From the NCBI GenBank assembly GCA_964426945.1, contig CAYRSS010000003.1, positions 62,001 through 126,000 of the forward strand: a DNA stretch of 64,000 bases. The letters run 5' to 3'. This DNA comes from CAYRSS01 sp964426945 (lineage in GTDB: Bacteria; Planctomycetota; Phycisphaerae; UBA1845). Made by a program: the position numbers and the translations under genes. The notes below the pieces were generated by a model. That model was not told the origin of the DNA. It ran no database searches and worked only from the letters and a program-made list of their open reading frames with translations. Positions 34,621 to 43,734 of this stretch are shown in pieces. Numbering within the stretch: position 1 is the first letter of the stretch; each line of letters starts with the position of its first letter.

Positions 34621-36885
34621 TTGCCGTGTGAACTCACTGAGGAAGATCTCTGGAGCGGTCTGGACCGCCAGGCCCCGGAGATGCTCGATCACCTCGCCGC
34701 GTGCGAGGAGTGCCGGCTGCGCGCCGCGGAGTTTCGAGCCGGCATCGAGATTGTCCGGTCCGCCGAGCCCGCTCACGGGGCAGACACACGACTGCCTCGT
34801 TCCATCGGCAAGTACGCCATTCAGCGGCTGCTGGGCGTGGGCGGGATGGGCATCGTCTACGAAGGCCGCCAGGAGACGCCCGACCGCGCCGTGGCGATCA
34901 AGGTCATGCGCGGCGGCGAGCACGTCGATGACACGCGCATTCGACTGTTCCTCCGCGAAGCGCAGACGCTCGCCCGGCTCAAGCACCCCAACATCGCGGC
35001 GATCTACGAAGCCGACTGGACCGAGGACCGCCAGCCATTCTTCGTCATGGAGCTGGTCGAGGGTCAGAGCCTCAAGGAATTCGCGCAGCGCATGGGCCTC
35101 TCGTTGCGGCGGCGGCTCGAACTGTTCTGCCGCGTGTGTGATCCGGTGGCCCACGCGCACCAGCGCGGCGTGATCCACCGCGACCTCAAGCCCTCGAACA
35201 TTCTCGTGGACGAGTCGGGCTCGCCCAAGATTCTGGACTTCGGACTCGCGCGGATTCTCGATGGCGAGGTCGCGCGCACAAGCCTCGGCGGCGAGGTCGG
35301 CCGTTTCCTCGGCACGCTGCCCTACATGAGCCCCGAGGCCGTGCAGGGCGACATCAACGAAACCGACGTCCGCAGCGACGTTTACTCGCTGGGCGTCGTG
35401 CTCTACGAGCTGGTCACCGGCGCCCTGCCGCACAGCGTCACACGGCGACGGCTTGTCGAGGCGATCCGCGTAATCTGCGACGAGGTACCGACCAAGCCGC
35501 ATCTGCTGAACCGCGCCGTGCGCGGCGACCTTGAGACCATCATCCTCAAATCGCTCGAGAAAGACGCGAATCGCCGATACCAGACGGTCGCAGGCCTCTC
35601 GGACGACATCCAGGCCTACCTGGCCAACCAGCCGATCCGCGCGCGTCCGCCGAGCCTGTTGTACGCGCTGCGCAAGTTCATGGCCCGAAACCAGCGTTCG
35701 ATGGCCGCGGCCGCCGCCCTCGTCCTGGCCACGGCGGGAGTGCGTTTCTGGTTCGACCGCATCGAGGCGACCTCCAACACACGCATCCTGATGGAGCAGC
35801 AGCGCAACGAAGTGCAGCAGGCCATCGACCTGCTCGACCTCACGACCGTGCTGCACCGCCAGGGCTCGTACGAGACGGCCGAGCCGCGCTATCGCCGCAC
35901 CATGGCCTATCTCGAGGCCATGCAGTACGAAGGCCGCCACCGGCTGCTCGCCATGGCGTGGGAAGGGCTCGGTTCGCTCCTGGTCGAGAAGGGCGACCCG
36001 AAAGACCACCGCGAAGCGAGCGAGCTGCTCCGCGAGGCGATCAACTACTACCAGTCGATCGACTCGCCGGCCTCTCAGCGCACCGCCTCCGAGGCACGGG
36101 GATGGCAGCTGCTCAACGACGCCCAGTATCTGCAGCACCAGGGCGACGCCGTGCGGGCAGAGCAGACCTATCGAGACGCGCTCGAACTGTTCACCGGCCT
36201 CTACCCCGGCGATCCGCGCTACGGCACGCGCACGATGCTGGGCCTGGCCTCGCTCTACGTGCAGCGCGGCGACGACACGTCGGTCGCCACGGCGGAGCGG
36301 ATGCTGCGCGAAGTCCGCCAGGCCTACCAATCCGACCCGCTGCGGCGCGGCCACCGCGTCGACTATGACATGACCCTCGCCCTCGAAGAAATCAACCGAG
36401 CCCGACAGGCGCTGCACCGGCAGGAATTCGCCCAGGCCGAGGTGCTCTTCCGCGCCGCCGTCGACGATTGCGCCAACATGATGGGCGTGGGCCACCGGAT
36501 CACCAACTGGGCCCGTGCCGGCCTGGCGGAAGCGCTGCTGGCCGGCGGAAATCCCGTGCGCCTCGTCGAGGGGGAGGAACTGATGGGCCTCGCCCGCGAA
36601 TCGGCTGAGCGCGCCATGCCCGCCGATCGCATCACGCTGGCCAACACGCTGGAGGCGCTGCGTCGGCACTACCGCGGTCAGTCTCCCATGCCGGCGGCGC
36701 GGCTGGCGGAAGTGCTTGAGGAACTGAGCCTGCTCTACCAGGTCGGCCCGACAGCCGATCCCGTGCGATTCCGGACCGTCGTCACCGAGCTGCGCGCGCT
36801 CTACGGCCCTGAGGGGTTGAATGACCCCGAAGCCCTCAACGCGCTGAGCGCGAGGCTCGAACCCGCGTCACCGGCACCGGGCTGA
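34621..36885 (+). CDS. Ser/Thr protein kinase with N-terminal zinc-finger motif and TPR-like C-terminus
   Basis: 754 residues from a TTG start. TTG is preferred to the ATG at 34681 because it keeps a Cys3...His24-x3-Cys28-x2-Cys31 zf-HC2/anti-sigma-like motif; upstream the frame closes with TGAs at 34546 and 34549. The Hanks kinase domain (about 64-345) has the Gly loop LGVGGMGIVYEG, Lys94 in VAIK, HRDLKPSN (Asp188), DFGLA (Asp206) and YMSPEA. A membrane helix follows at about 361-380. About 390-730 contain helical TPR-like repeats (SYETAEPRYRRTMAYLEAM and similar). The kinase faces the cytoplasm and the repeats would face the periplasm if the helix spans once. Planctomycetes carry many such kinases. 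Target and signal are unknown. Confidence 0.88.
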   Translation: MPCELTEEDLWSGLDRQAPEMLDHLAACEECRLRAAEFRAGIEIVRSAEPAHGADTRLPRSIGKYAIQRLLGVGGMGIVYEGRQETPDRAVAIKVMRGGEHVDDTRIRLFLREAQTLARLKHPNIAAIYEADWTEDRQPFFVMELVEGQSLKEFAQRMGLSLRRRLELFCRVCDPVAHAHQRGVIHRDLKPSNILVDESGSPKILDFGLARILDGEVARTSLGGEVGRFLGTLPYMSPEAVQGDINETDVRSDVYSLGVVLYELVTGALPHSVTRRRLVEAIRVICDEVPTKPHLLNRAVRGDLETIILKSLEKDANRRYQTVAGLSDDIQAYLANQPIRARPPSLLYALRKFMARNQRSMAAAAALVLATAGVRFWFDRIEATSNTRILMEQQRNEVQQAIDLLDLTTVLHRQGSYETAEPRYRRTMAYLEAMQYEGRHRLLAMAWEGLGSLLVEKGDPKDHREASELLREAINYYQSIDSPASQRTASEARGWQLLNDAQYLQHQGDAVRAEQTYRDALELFTGLYPGDPRYGTRTMLGLASLYVQRGDDTSVATAERMLREVRQAYQSDPLRRGHRVDYDMTLALEEINRARQALHRQEFAQAEVLFRAAVDDCANMMGVGHRITNWARAGLAEALLAGGNPVRLVEGEELMGLARESAERAMPADRITLANTLEALRRHYRGQSPMPAARLAEVLEELSLLYQVGPTADPVRFRTVVTELRALYGPEGLNDPEALNALSARLEPASPAPG

Positions 36886-37040
36886 CGACCGCCCCTCCCG
36901 CGCGGCCCGCCCCTCACAGAACCAAACGCGGGCAGCCGGCGATTGCGCCCCCAGCGCGCGGCCGACCGTCGCGCTGGGCGCTCTCCGACGGCCCATCAGA
37001 CAGAAACCGTCCGGACCGGACATGCGCCCAACGACGCGGG

Positions 37041-37085
37041 TAAAAAGACACCCGCCCGCCGCCGGTGGAGACCGGGGCGGGCGGG
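37041..37085 (-). terminator. Rho-independent terminator of the large Cys-rich secreted protein gene
   Basis: Minus-strand hairpin: 10 bp (37051-37060 with 37076-37085) extended past a bulged base by 4 bp, with a 6-nt loop. A TTTTT tract follows directly (complement of 37042-37046). It lies about 45 nt after the stop codon. Confidence 0.85.
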
Positions 37086-37128
37086 CGGTTGAGAACTTAT
37101 CGATCACGCGCCTGGCGCGTGGTCGTTG

Positions 37129-40100
37129 TTACGGCGTGCAGCTGCCGCAGCTCACATCGAGGGTCACCTCGCCGACGTCGCCGCCAAACGCGTGCCACAG
37201 CGAGACGAAGTACTGCGTCCCATTGGTGGTCGCGAAGCAGACGTCCGACATCCAGCCGTTACCCTGGTCACCGCCGCCGATGCAGTCATCCTCGCCGCAG
37301 GCGACCTCGGTAAAGGCGCCGCACGAACCCGTGTACACCGAGATGCCGGTGTCCGCCGTGCCGGTCGGGGCCGTGTTGCAGGTCTGGATCTGCACGTTCT
37401 GGCCGGTGCCGGTGAACGTGAACCACTTCGTGCCGAAGGTCTCAGCCGTCGGCCCGTTGAAGTTGCACGACGCGTTCGGATCCGCCGGCTCCTCGGTGAA
37501 GCCGGTGTTGTCGAACGTCATCGAGCTGCCGCAGGACACCGGGACCGGGCTCGCACAGGCGTCGCCATCGCCGGCGGCGTTGCACTCGATGTACAGCGTG
37601 CCGGTGTGGAAGACGGTGGCGTCGAAGCCGCCGATGCGGACGAGGTACTCGTTACCCTGCACAACCGGCACCTCGAGGAACGAGGTGAAGTTGGCGCAGC
37701 CCGCGCCGTCGTCGTTGCAGCCCAGGAGCGAGAGCGCCCCGCAGGTGCCGACGCCGCCGTCGTACACGGCGATACGCGAGTCGTCATCCGTGGTGCCCGG
37801 CAGGGCATCACCATCGCACAGGTCGAGGGTGAGAACGCCGGTGCAGGTCGCGGTGTACGAACGCCAGATGTCGTTCTCGAGCTGACCGCCGTCGCCGTTG
37901 AACTCGCAGCCGGTGCCAGGGTGACCCTGGCCGTCCGTCGTCGAGCCGATGGTCGAGAACGGCGTCGAACCGTCCTCGATCTCGCAGGCTTCAGCGCAGT
38001 TGTCGCCGTTGTTGTTGCACGCACCCGGGCAGGCAAACGCCGGGCAGGTCTCGCCGGCGACCCACAGGCCGCCGCCGTTGACGCACGTCGGCTCGTCGGT
38101 CGTGCCCGTGCACTCACCATTGTTGCAGCAGGCGCCGGTCGGGCACGTGCCGCAGGTGAGCGTCGCGGTGTAGTCACGATCGCACCCGACGACGCCGTCG
38201 AAGCCGAACGCCAGCACCGCCGCAAAGTGGGTGCCCGGCGGCAGGCAGGCGGAGATGACCGCGGCCTCGCCGCAGTCACCGAACGCAGCCGTCACGCCGG
38301 CGTTGCAGTCCACCGGAGCGGAGGTCAGGAAGATCGCCGTCGGGAACTCCGCGTCGACGGTCCACGTCACCTCCTGGTTGGGACCGGCAGGAATCGTGAA
38401 CGCGTACCAGTCGGCGTCAGCACCGACGAACGGACCGTTGTTGCAGAATCCGCCTGAGCAGCGGCCGGCGCCGATGCCCGGGCAATCCGCGTCCACCGTG
38501 CAGGAGATCTCCGTCAGGTCGTGCCAGCCGCCCTGACCGCAGATCGTCTCGCCGCAGGTGACCGCGCCGGCGACGAACGGATCGGAGAAGCAGCCACCAT
38601 TGGTGGTGTCCTCGTAATCCGGCGTGCAGGCGGGCTCGCCCTCGGCCGTGCCGGTGCACTCACCAATCACGCACGGGCAGTCTTCGCAGAGCACGCCGTA
38701 GCCGGCGAACTCGCCGCCCGGAACCAGCGGACCGCCGCCGCCACCGCCGAAGCGGGTGTCGGGGCCGTCGCCGGCCGCGTTGAGACCGCTGCCGTTCTGG
38801 TAGTTCGGGAGCGGGTTGCACAGACCGATGTTCGCCGAGACCTGACCACGGTCAGCGGCGTTGATGACGCCGTTGCCGTCAAGGTCGAAGCGGCAGATCT
38901 GGTCATCGCCCGTCTGGCCGATGTTGGCCGAGATCTGACCGCGGTCAGCGGCGTTGACCACGCCGTTGGCATCGGTGTCGGCGAAGCAGGTCTGACCGAC
39001 CAGGGCGTTCACGTCGCAGACGTAACCGGCGCCCTGCTCGCACTCGATCTCGCTGACCGCCTGCTCGCAACCCTCGGGGCCGCAGCACGCACCGGTGTCG
39101 CAGCGCGTCGGCGCGTCGGCACAGGTGATCGGCGTACCCTCAGTGTCGAGGCCGAACCAGGTGCCGGCGCAGTTGTCCTCGGTGGTATCCGAGCACTGAC
39201 CAGCGCCCGTGCAGCAGCCCGCCGAGATCGGCGTGCAGTCGAGCGAAAGGACGTAGCTGGTGTTCAGCGCGGGCGGGCCGCAATCGGCGTTCGCCGCGAA
39301 GTCCGGACCGACGAAGATGAACCACTCACCCGGAGGCAGGGTGGCCGTCTGCGAGCCCGGCGTGCCGCACGTCGCGGTGATACCGTCGCCGACGATGAAG
39401 ATGTTGTCGCAGTCGACCACCAGCAGGATGAAAGCATCCGCCAGGAACTGGGACTCAAGGTCCACCGTGACTTCGGAGGTCTCGGTCAGCTCGAAGCGGT
39501 ACCAGTCGGTGTCGCGCGTGGCGCCATCGGTATCGGCCGTGCCGCAAACCGTGTCACCGCACTCGATATCCGTGAACTGCTCCGTGGCCGGGTCGGCCGA
39601 GCAGCCGCTGTTGAGTTCCTGACCGCAGGCCTCGGGCTCCTGAACCGCACCGCCCGGACAGACGAGGTCCGGACACGGAGGCTCGGGCGCGCACGGACCC
39701 GGGCACTCGACGTTGACCGTGATCGAGCCACGGGCCACGTCGAAGAACGAGCCGACCTGCACCACGTACGTGTTGCCGATCGTCAGGCCGTCGACGCACA
39801 GGTCGGAGGCGCCGTTCGTGCCGCCGTCGTCGTTGCAGCCGAGCTCATTGCCGCCGACGCCGCCGAGCGCGCTGCAGGCGCTGCTGGTGTCGTACACGGC
39901 GATGATCGTGTCGGCGCCGGTCGTGAAGACGCGGGCCGAGGTATCCGTCGCGACGAACGTCAGCCAGAAGTTGCCGGCACCCTGGGTTGTCGGGAACTCA
40001 GGCGGGTTGCCGGCCGGGAAGCAGGAGAACCCGGTGTCAACCGCCGCGGTCGTGAAGCACGAGTTGTCGATGGTGGTCGAGCCACCGCAGGCGATCGCCT

Positions 40101-41925
40101 CGGGCGTCCCGCAATTGTCGGGGCTGTCCTCGCAGGTGGTGGTACCGCAGGTCGAACCATCGCCCTGCCACGTACCGCCGCCCGGCGTGTTGAAGCAATC
40201 CACGGCGCCGAACACAAAGCCGGAGCCCTGGTTGATGTCGAAGCAGTTCTCCTCGCCGGTGCAGCAGGCGCCCGACGGGTTGTCGCCGCACGGGCAGTCG
40301 ATCTCGAGCGAGATGTTGCCGCGCGTGCTGCCAAAGAGGCTGCCGACCATCACGTAGTAGACACGGCCGATCTCGAGATTGATCTGGCCCTCGGTGCAGG
40401 CGGAGCCGTGGCTCGCGCAGTCACCGCACTCCTTGCTGCTCGTGCGGATCTCGAGCATGTTGGCGATGTTGCAGCCGTCGCAGAAGCCGTTGGCGGTGCC
40501 GCAGGTGGAGCCCGGCGTGCTCGGAACACACTCCGCGATGCAGTGGCCGCCCGGACCGCACTCGGCGTCGCTCGTGCACGAGGCACCCTGCGGGGCGAGG
40601 ATCGAAACGATCGTGTGGCTCGCTGCATCGGGCTCGGCGTCGGTGCCGCAGGTGCGGACGCGGGCCGAGGTGTGCGTGGCCACGAACTTGTACCACTGCG
40701 TGGACCGCGGCACGATCGCCGTGAACGGCGAGGCCGGATCGGTCACGAGTTCCAGGTTGGCGTCGAACCCGAGGCCGACGTTGTTGGTCTGGATCGTGTC
40801 CCCGCACTCGACCAGCTCAGCGAAGCACGGCGTCGTGTTCGGCTGATTGCCGCAAGTCGGGTTGATCTCGGCGCAGGTCTGGTTCGCGTGGAACCGGTTC
40901 GGCGAGATGCACGCGAGGGCGTTGACGTTATCCGTGCAGCTCTGCGCGATGTCGTCGCAGCAGGCGCCATCCGGAAGGACGTCCGTCGAGTAGTCCACGC
41001 GCATCAGGATATGCATGTTCGGGAAGCCGATAGCCGCGAGGCTCGTGTAGTTCGTGATGCCGCAGTCGGGGGCCTTGATGAAGCTCGGCGCGCTCTGGCC
41101 GGCGGCGTTGCTGCCCATGAAGAACGCACCGCCGTCACCACCAGCAGCGGGATCGCGGTCGGGCGCGAAGACCTCGACCATGATGCTGGAATTCGCCGGA
41201 ATGATGACCGGCGGGACGAACGTCGCCGTCTGAATGCTCAGGCCGACGTTCGGCACGACGACCGGCAGCGACCTGACCAGCGTGCGATTCGCCACCGTCG
41301 GCGGGCAGGCCGTGACGGTGTAGATATTCACGTTCACCGTGAAGGCCGGGTTGTTGGCCTCGACGCCGAAATCGACGCAGTTGATCGTCACCTGCTGACC
41401 GGCCGTGATGCCGGTGGCCAAGTTGAAGCACCGGGCGAACGCGTTCTCCGCCGTGATGCCGCCGCCGGCGCAGGCCACGCCGCCGCCGACCACCGTGTTC
41501 GGATCGGTGTTCTGCGTGAGCGTCAGCGGACCGCAGCCGGGGCCGCGGAACGGATCGGTGCCGAAGTCGGGGAACGTCGCCAGATCGTCCTCGACGCGAC
41601 GGGATCGCTGCTGGAAGAACTCAGCGAACTCCTCGGCGGTCGAGCCCAGCGAGCCATGGATCACGCGGTCCCCCGCCTCCGACAGCCCCGAAGTCGCCAC
41701 GGGAGTGGTCGTCTTGAGCGCAATGCCGGAAACAGCGGGAGCCGCGGCCGGCGCGGCAGCGCCGCCCGCCAGGGCCTGCTGCTTCGTCTGGTTCCGGCTG
41801 TTGCCCGAACCGGACTTGGTCGAGCTTCCCCCCGCGTGGGCGGGCGAGAAGCCGCCGGTCAGCACGACGCCGGTACACAGCGCCGCGATGCCGAGTGTCG
41901 CGATCACACCAAACATCTTTTTCAT
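37129..41925 (-). CDS. Large secreted Cys-rich protein with internal dockerin-like pair
   Basis: 1,598 residues. The ATG at 41923-41925 has GAGGGAG about 9 nt upstream and a clear signal peptide (about 1-31). A Ser/Gly/Gln linker leads to alternating beta-sandwich units resembling bacterial pre-peptidase domains (WYKFVATHTSARV, WFTFTGTGQNV) and short Cys-rich modules. Five of these begin Ala/Gly-Cys-Cys (ACCDD, ACCTG, GCCTG, ACCGP, ACCNN). Near residues 975-1030 two tandem EF-hand-like repeats (DANGVVNAADRGQ and DLDGNGVINAADRGQ) form a dockerin-like calcium module. It is internal rather than C-terminal. The protein is likely exported and disulphide-rich, with a surface or adhesive role. No catalytic motif was seen. 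T2SS export is plausible but untested. Confidence 0.82.
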   Translation of the reverse strand: MKKMFGVIATLGIAALCTGVVLTGGFSPAHAGGSSTKSGSGNSRNQTKQQALAGGAAAPAAAPAVSGIALKTTTPVATSGLSEAGDRVIHGSLGSTAEEFAEFFQQRSRRVEDDLATFPDFGTDPFRGPGCGPLTLTQNTDPNTVVGGGVACAGGGITAENAFARCFNLATGITAGQQVTINCVDFGVEANNPAFTVNVNIYTVTACPPTVANRTLVRSLPVVVPNVGLSIQTATFVPPVIIPANSSIMVEVFAPDRDPAAGGDGGAFFMGSNAAGQSAPSFIKAPDCGITNYTSLAAIGFPNMHILMRVDYSTDVLPDGACCDDIAQSCTDNVNALACISPNRFHANQTCAEINPTCGNQPNTTPCFAELVECGDTIQTNNVGLGFDANLELVTDPASPFTAIVPRSTQWYKFVATHTSARVRTCGTDAEPDAASHTIVSILAPQGASCTSDAECGPGGHCIAECVPSTPGSTCGTANGFCDGCNIANMLEIRTSSKECGDCASHGSACTEGQINLEIGRVYYVMVGSLFGSTRGNISLEIDCPCGDNPSGACCTGEENCFDINQGSGFVFGAVDCFNTPGGGTWQGDGSTCGTTTCEDSPDNCGTPEAIACGGSTTIDNSCFTTAAVDTGFSCFPAGNPPEFPTTQGAGNFWLTFVATDTSARVFTTGADTIIAVYDTSSACSALGGVGGNELGCNDDGGTNGASDLCVDGLTIGNTYVVQVGSFFDVARGSITVNVECPGPCAPEPPCPDLVCPGGAVQEPEACGQELNSGCSADPATEQFTDIECGDTVCGTADTDGATRDTDWYRFELTETSEVTVDLESQFLADAFILLVVDCDNIFIVGDGITATCGTPGSQTATLPPGEWFIFVGPDFAANADCGPPALNTSYVLSLDCTPISAGCCTGAGQCSDTTEDNCAGTWFGLDTEGTPITCADAPTRCDTGACCGPEGCEQAVSEIECEQGAGYVCDVNALVGQTCFADTDANGVVNAADRGQISANIGQTGDDQICRFDLDGNGVINAADRGQVSANIGLCNPLPNYQNGSGLNAAGDGPDTRFGGGGGGPLVPGGEFAGYGVLCEDCPCVIGECTGTAEGEPACTPDYEDTTNGGCFSDPFVAGAVTCGETICGQGGWHDLTEISCTVDADCPGIGAGRCSGGFCNNGPFVGADADWYAFTIPAGPNQEVTWTVDAEFPTAIFLTSAPVDCNAGVTAAFGDCGEAAVISACLPPGTHFAAVLAFGFDGVVGCDRDYTATLTCGTCPTGACCNNGECTGTTDEPTCVNGGGLWVAGETCPAFACPGACNNNGDNCAEACEIEDGSTPFSTIGSTTDGQGHPGTGCEFNGDGGQLENDIWRSYTATCTGVLTLDLCDGDALPGTTDDDSRIAVYDGGVGTCGALSLLGCNDDGAGCANFTSFLEVPVVQGNEYLVRIGGFDATVFHTGTLYIECNAAGDGDACASPVPVSCGSSMTFDNTGFTEEPADPNASCNFNGPTAETFGTKWFTFTGTGQNVQIQTCNTAPTGTADTGISVYTGSCGAFTEVACGEDDCIGGGDQGNGWMSDVCFATTNGTQYFVSLWHAFGGDVGEVTLDVSCGSCTP

Positions 41926-42742
41926 CGTTGAAACTCCCTCCAACTGAGTGATCCAGCCCCGCGCGGCGTTACAGGCACGACCCTCACCGCGACACGGTGT
42001 TCGACCCACTGGATAAACCGCTATGGCCCGGGCGTACGACGCCGCGGGTCAGGATTCGCAAGCTCAAGTCACTTCGACGGAGAACGCCACTGCGCAACAT
42101 CTCCGTCGCTTACCGGACGGCCGACAGTGCGAATTCATCGCGCCGGCGGGCGCAGAGCCCGGTTAGACAAAATACGACAACGAATGCGGGAAACCCCCCA
42201 GACCAGCCCTGTGCGTGCTCCCCTCAACGACCGACAGGATCGCAAACACTGATTGTGCGGATTCCCACCCTGCAAGTCAATGTTTTTCTGGACCATGGCA
42301 GGCAATCCTCAAGGGTTTCCGACGCTTCCCCAAGGCCCGCAGGACTGCGATCGGGGGCCGACATCCCGGGCCGACGATCGCTCCAATCCGCCCAAACCAC
42401 CCAATCGACCGCCGCCTGCGGCCGCGGTCCGCGCAGCGAGGCGCGCGCGACCCTCCATGCTTTCGCGTAGCACCTTAATCGGTATGCCTCTTTCCCAGGC
42501 TTAGCAGAAACGGGGGAATCCACCCGTCATATTGGGTGGAGCGCTCCGGATGTGCCGCGCTGAAGCGGGCGGTTTGCCGCCTGCCAACGCAGGGGAGCGG
42601 ACTGCGGCGCGGCCGCTTGGAGCGAAGCTGACAGAATCACACTTTGGAATGATCCGCGCGATTTCTGCGCGATGCGGGCGGCGCCCTGCGGGCGGGCTGT
42701 ATCTGCGATTGTCGTGACGCGGCCGGAACGCGGAAGGGTACT
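41926..42742. other. Long intergenic region upstream of the Cys-rich protein gene
   Basis: 817 bp with no gene I can support; short reading frames here lack ribosome sites and family resemblance. It must carry the promoter of the leftward Cys-rich protein gene. The one clear structure is the inverted repeat at 42075-42108. Confidence 0.5.
42075..42108. repeat. Inverted repeat upstream of the Cys-rich protein gene
   Basis: Perfect 9-bp arms (42075-42083 and 42100-42108) are separated by 16 nt, 150 nt upstream of the large secreted protein start. It could be an RNA hairpin in the leader or an operator. No T tract follows. Confidence 0.5.
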
Positions 42743-42964
42743 TCAGCGGACGTGCCAGCGGGTGAGGCGGCTACCGCGGTCGTTGAGGAGCATCATGTCG
42801 ATGTCCTCCTGCAGGGCCCCGCGGTCGCGCTCGCGGATCATGTTGTAGCGGTGCTCCCGCTCGTGGGCGGTGACGCCGAGTCCGGGCTTGGTCGAGCAGC
42901 CGCCGAGAAGGGTGAGGCTGACCAGCAGGGTAAGAAAACCGCCGAAGTAGTGCTTGTTCGTCAT
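42743..42964 (-). CDS. Small lipoprotein (73 aa)
   Basis: The ATG at 42962-42964 has AGGGA 5-6 nt upstream. The product has a short basic start, a hydrophobic stretch (FGGFLTLLVSLTLL) and the lipobox LGGC, so it should be a lipidated envelope protein of about 50 residues after processing. The mature part is charged, with HEREHRYNMIRERDRGAL predicted helical. No family recognised. It follows the YkgJ-type gene by 119 nt in the same direction. Confidence 0.7.
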   Translation of the reverse strand: MTNKHYFGGFLTLLVSLTLLGGCSTKPGLGVTAHEREHRYNMIRERDRGALQEDIDMMLLNDRGSRLTRWHVR

Positions 42965-43083
42965 GTCTGTCCCTGTCGAGCAAACCTGCGGCATGGCCCG
43001 CCTGTCCCGTGAAAGCGGGCCGAATTCTAGCGGCCCGTCAGGGGTTCCGCAAGCCGGTCGCGCCGACCTGGTTCGTCGCGTAA

Positions 43084-43542
43084 TCACCAGCTCCGCTGGG
43101 TGCGGGCGGTCTCGATCTGCACGTAGGTATGGCTCCGGCCGGAGTCGACGCCCGGACAATTGCGCCCGACTCGCTCCCAGTCCTTCTCCGACCGGAGATT
43201 CTCCGTCCAGAAGGGCCAGGTGCGGCACTGCAGCGGCCGGACCGGATAGATGCCGCACATCGCCTTGCCCCCCTCCCGCCGGAGAAAAATGCAGTCGCCG
43301 TCGGATCGCTCGGTCAGGCTGAAGCGCAGTCCGACACGGCGAACGTAGGTGCTGTCGAGCTGACCGTCCTCCCGGCCGAGAAACTTCGCGATCCCCGCGA
43401 GCTCCTCCCGGGTCGCCCAAACGTACCCCGGCGCCCCGCTGCAGCAGTTGCCGCATTGGGTGCAGGTGAAGGACAGGCCGTCCTTGTACCACTTCTCCTT
43501 CGCCACGCTGTCCTCCGGAAGCTTCTGCTCAGGGCTGACCAC
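43084..43542 (-). CDS. YkgJ-family Cys-cluster protein (UPF0153)
   Basis: 152 residues. The family hallmark CTQCGNCC (CxxCxxCC) lies near residue 27, followed by GYVWATREEL, then CIFL, MCGIYPVRPLQCRTWPFW and a final NCPG Cys. The eight-Cys pattern is thought to bind iron-sulfur or zinc; the function of the family is not established. The start is a GTG at 43540-43542 with only a weak ribosome site, but the protein has the normal family length. The divergent S41 protease gene begins 192 nt away. Confidence 0.85.
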   Translation of the reverse strand: MVSPEQKLPEDSVAKEKWYKDGLSFTCTQCGNCCSGAPGYVWATREELAGIAKFLGREDGQLDSTYVRRVGLRFSLTERSDGDCIFLRREGGKAMCGIYPVRPLQCRTWPFWTENLRSEKDWERVGRNCPGVDSGRSHTYVQIETARTQRSW

Positions 43543-43734
43543 GGTCCGCTAATCCCCAATCGACCCGGTCTTGCCCGAACCCTGCGGCCTCCTCCCAGCC
43601 TATCCCCCGCCCCGGCGGCTGTCACCCCCGAGCTGCGCACTCGGCCCGTCCGCCGAAATCGACGATGTACCCTCGCGCAGGCCCCGATCGCCGCGAACGG
43701 CCGTGGTCCGCGCGCTCGGAAACGCTGCGCCGCC

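Noticed and set aside
34543..36669. 708-codon minus-strand frame opposite the Ser/Thr kinase
   Set aside because: The plus strand carries all kinase motifs; the antisense product has none.
37126..41931. Plus-strand frames of 443 and 1,136 codons opposite the Cys-rich secreted protein
   Set aside because: Arg/Val/Ala-rich translations without motifs; the minus-strand frame has signal peptide, ribosome site and terminator.
42010..42742. Search for a riboswitch or small RNA in the long intergenic gap
   Set aside because: Apart from one inverted repeat I found no known riboswitch core or sRNA-like promoter-terminator pair.
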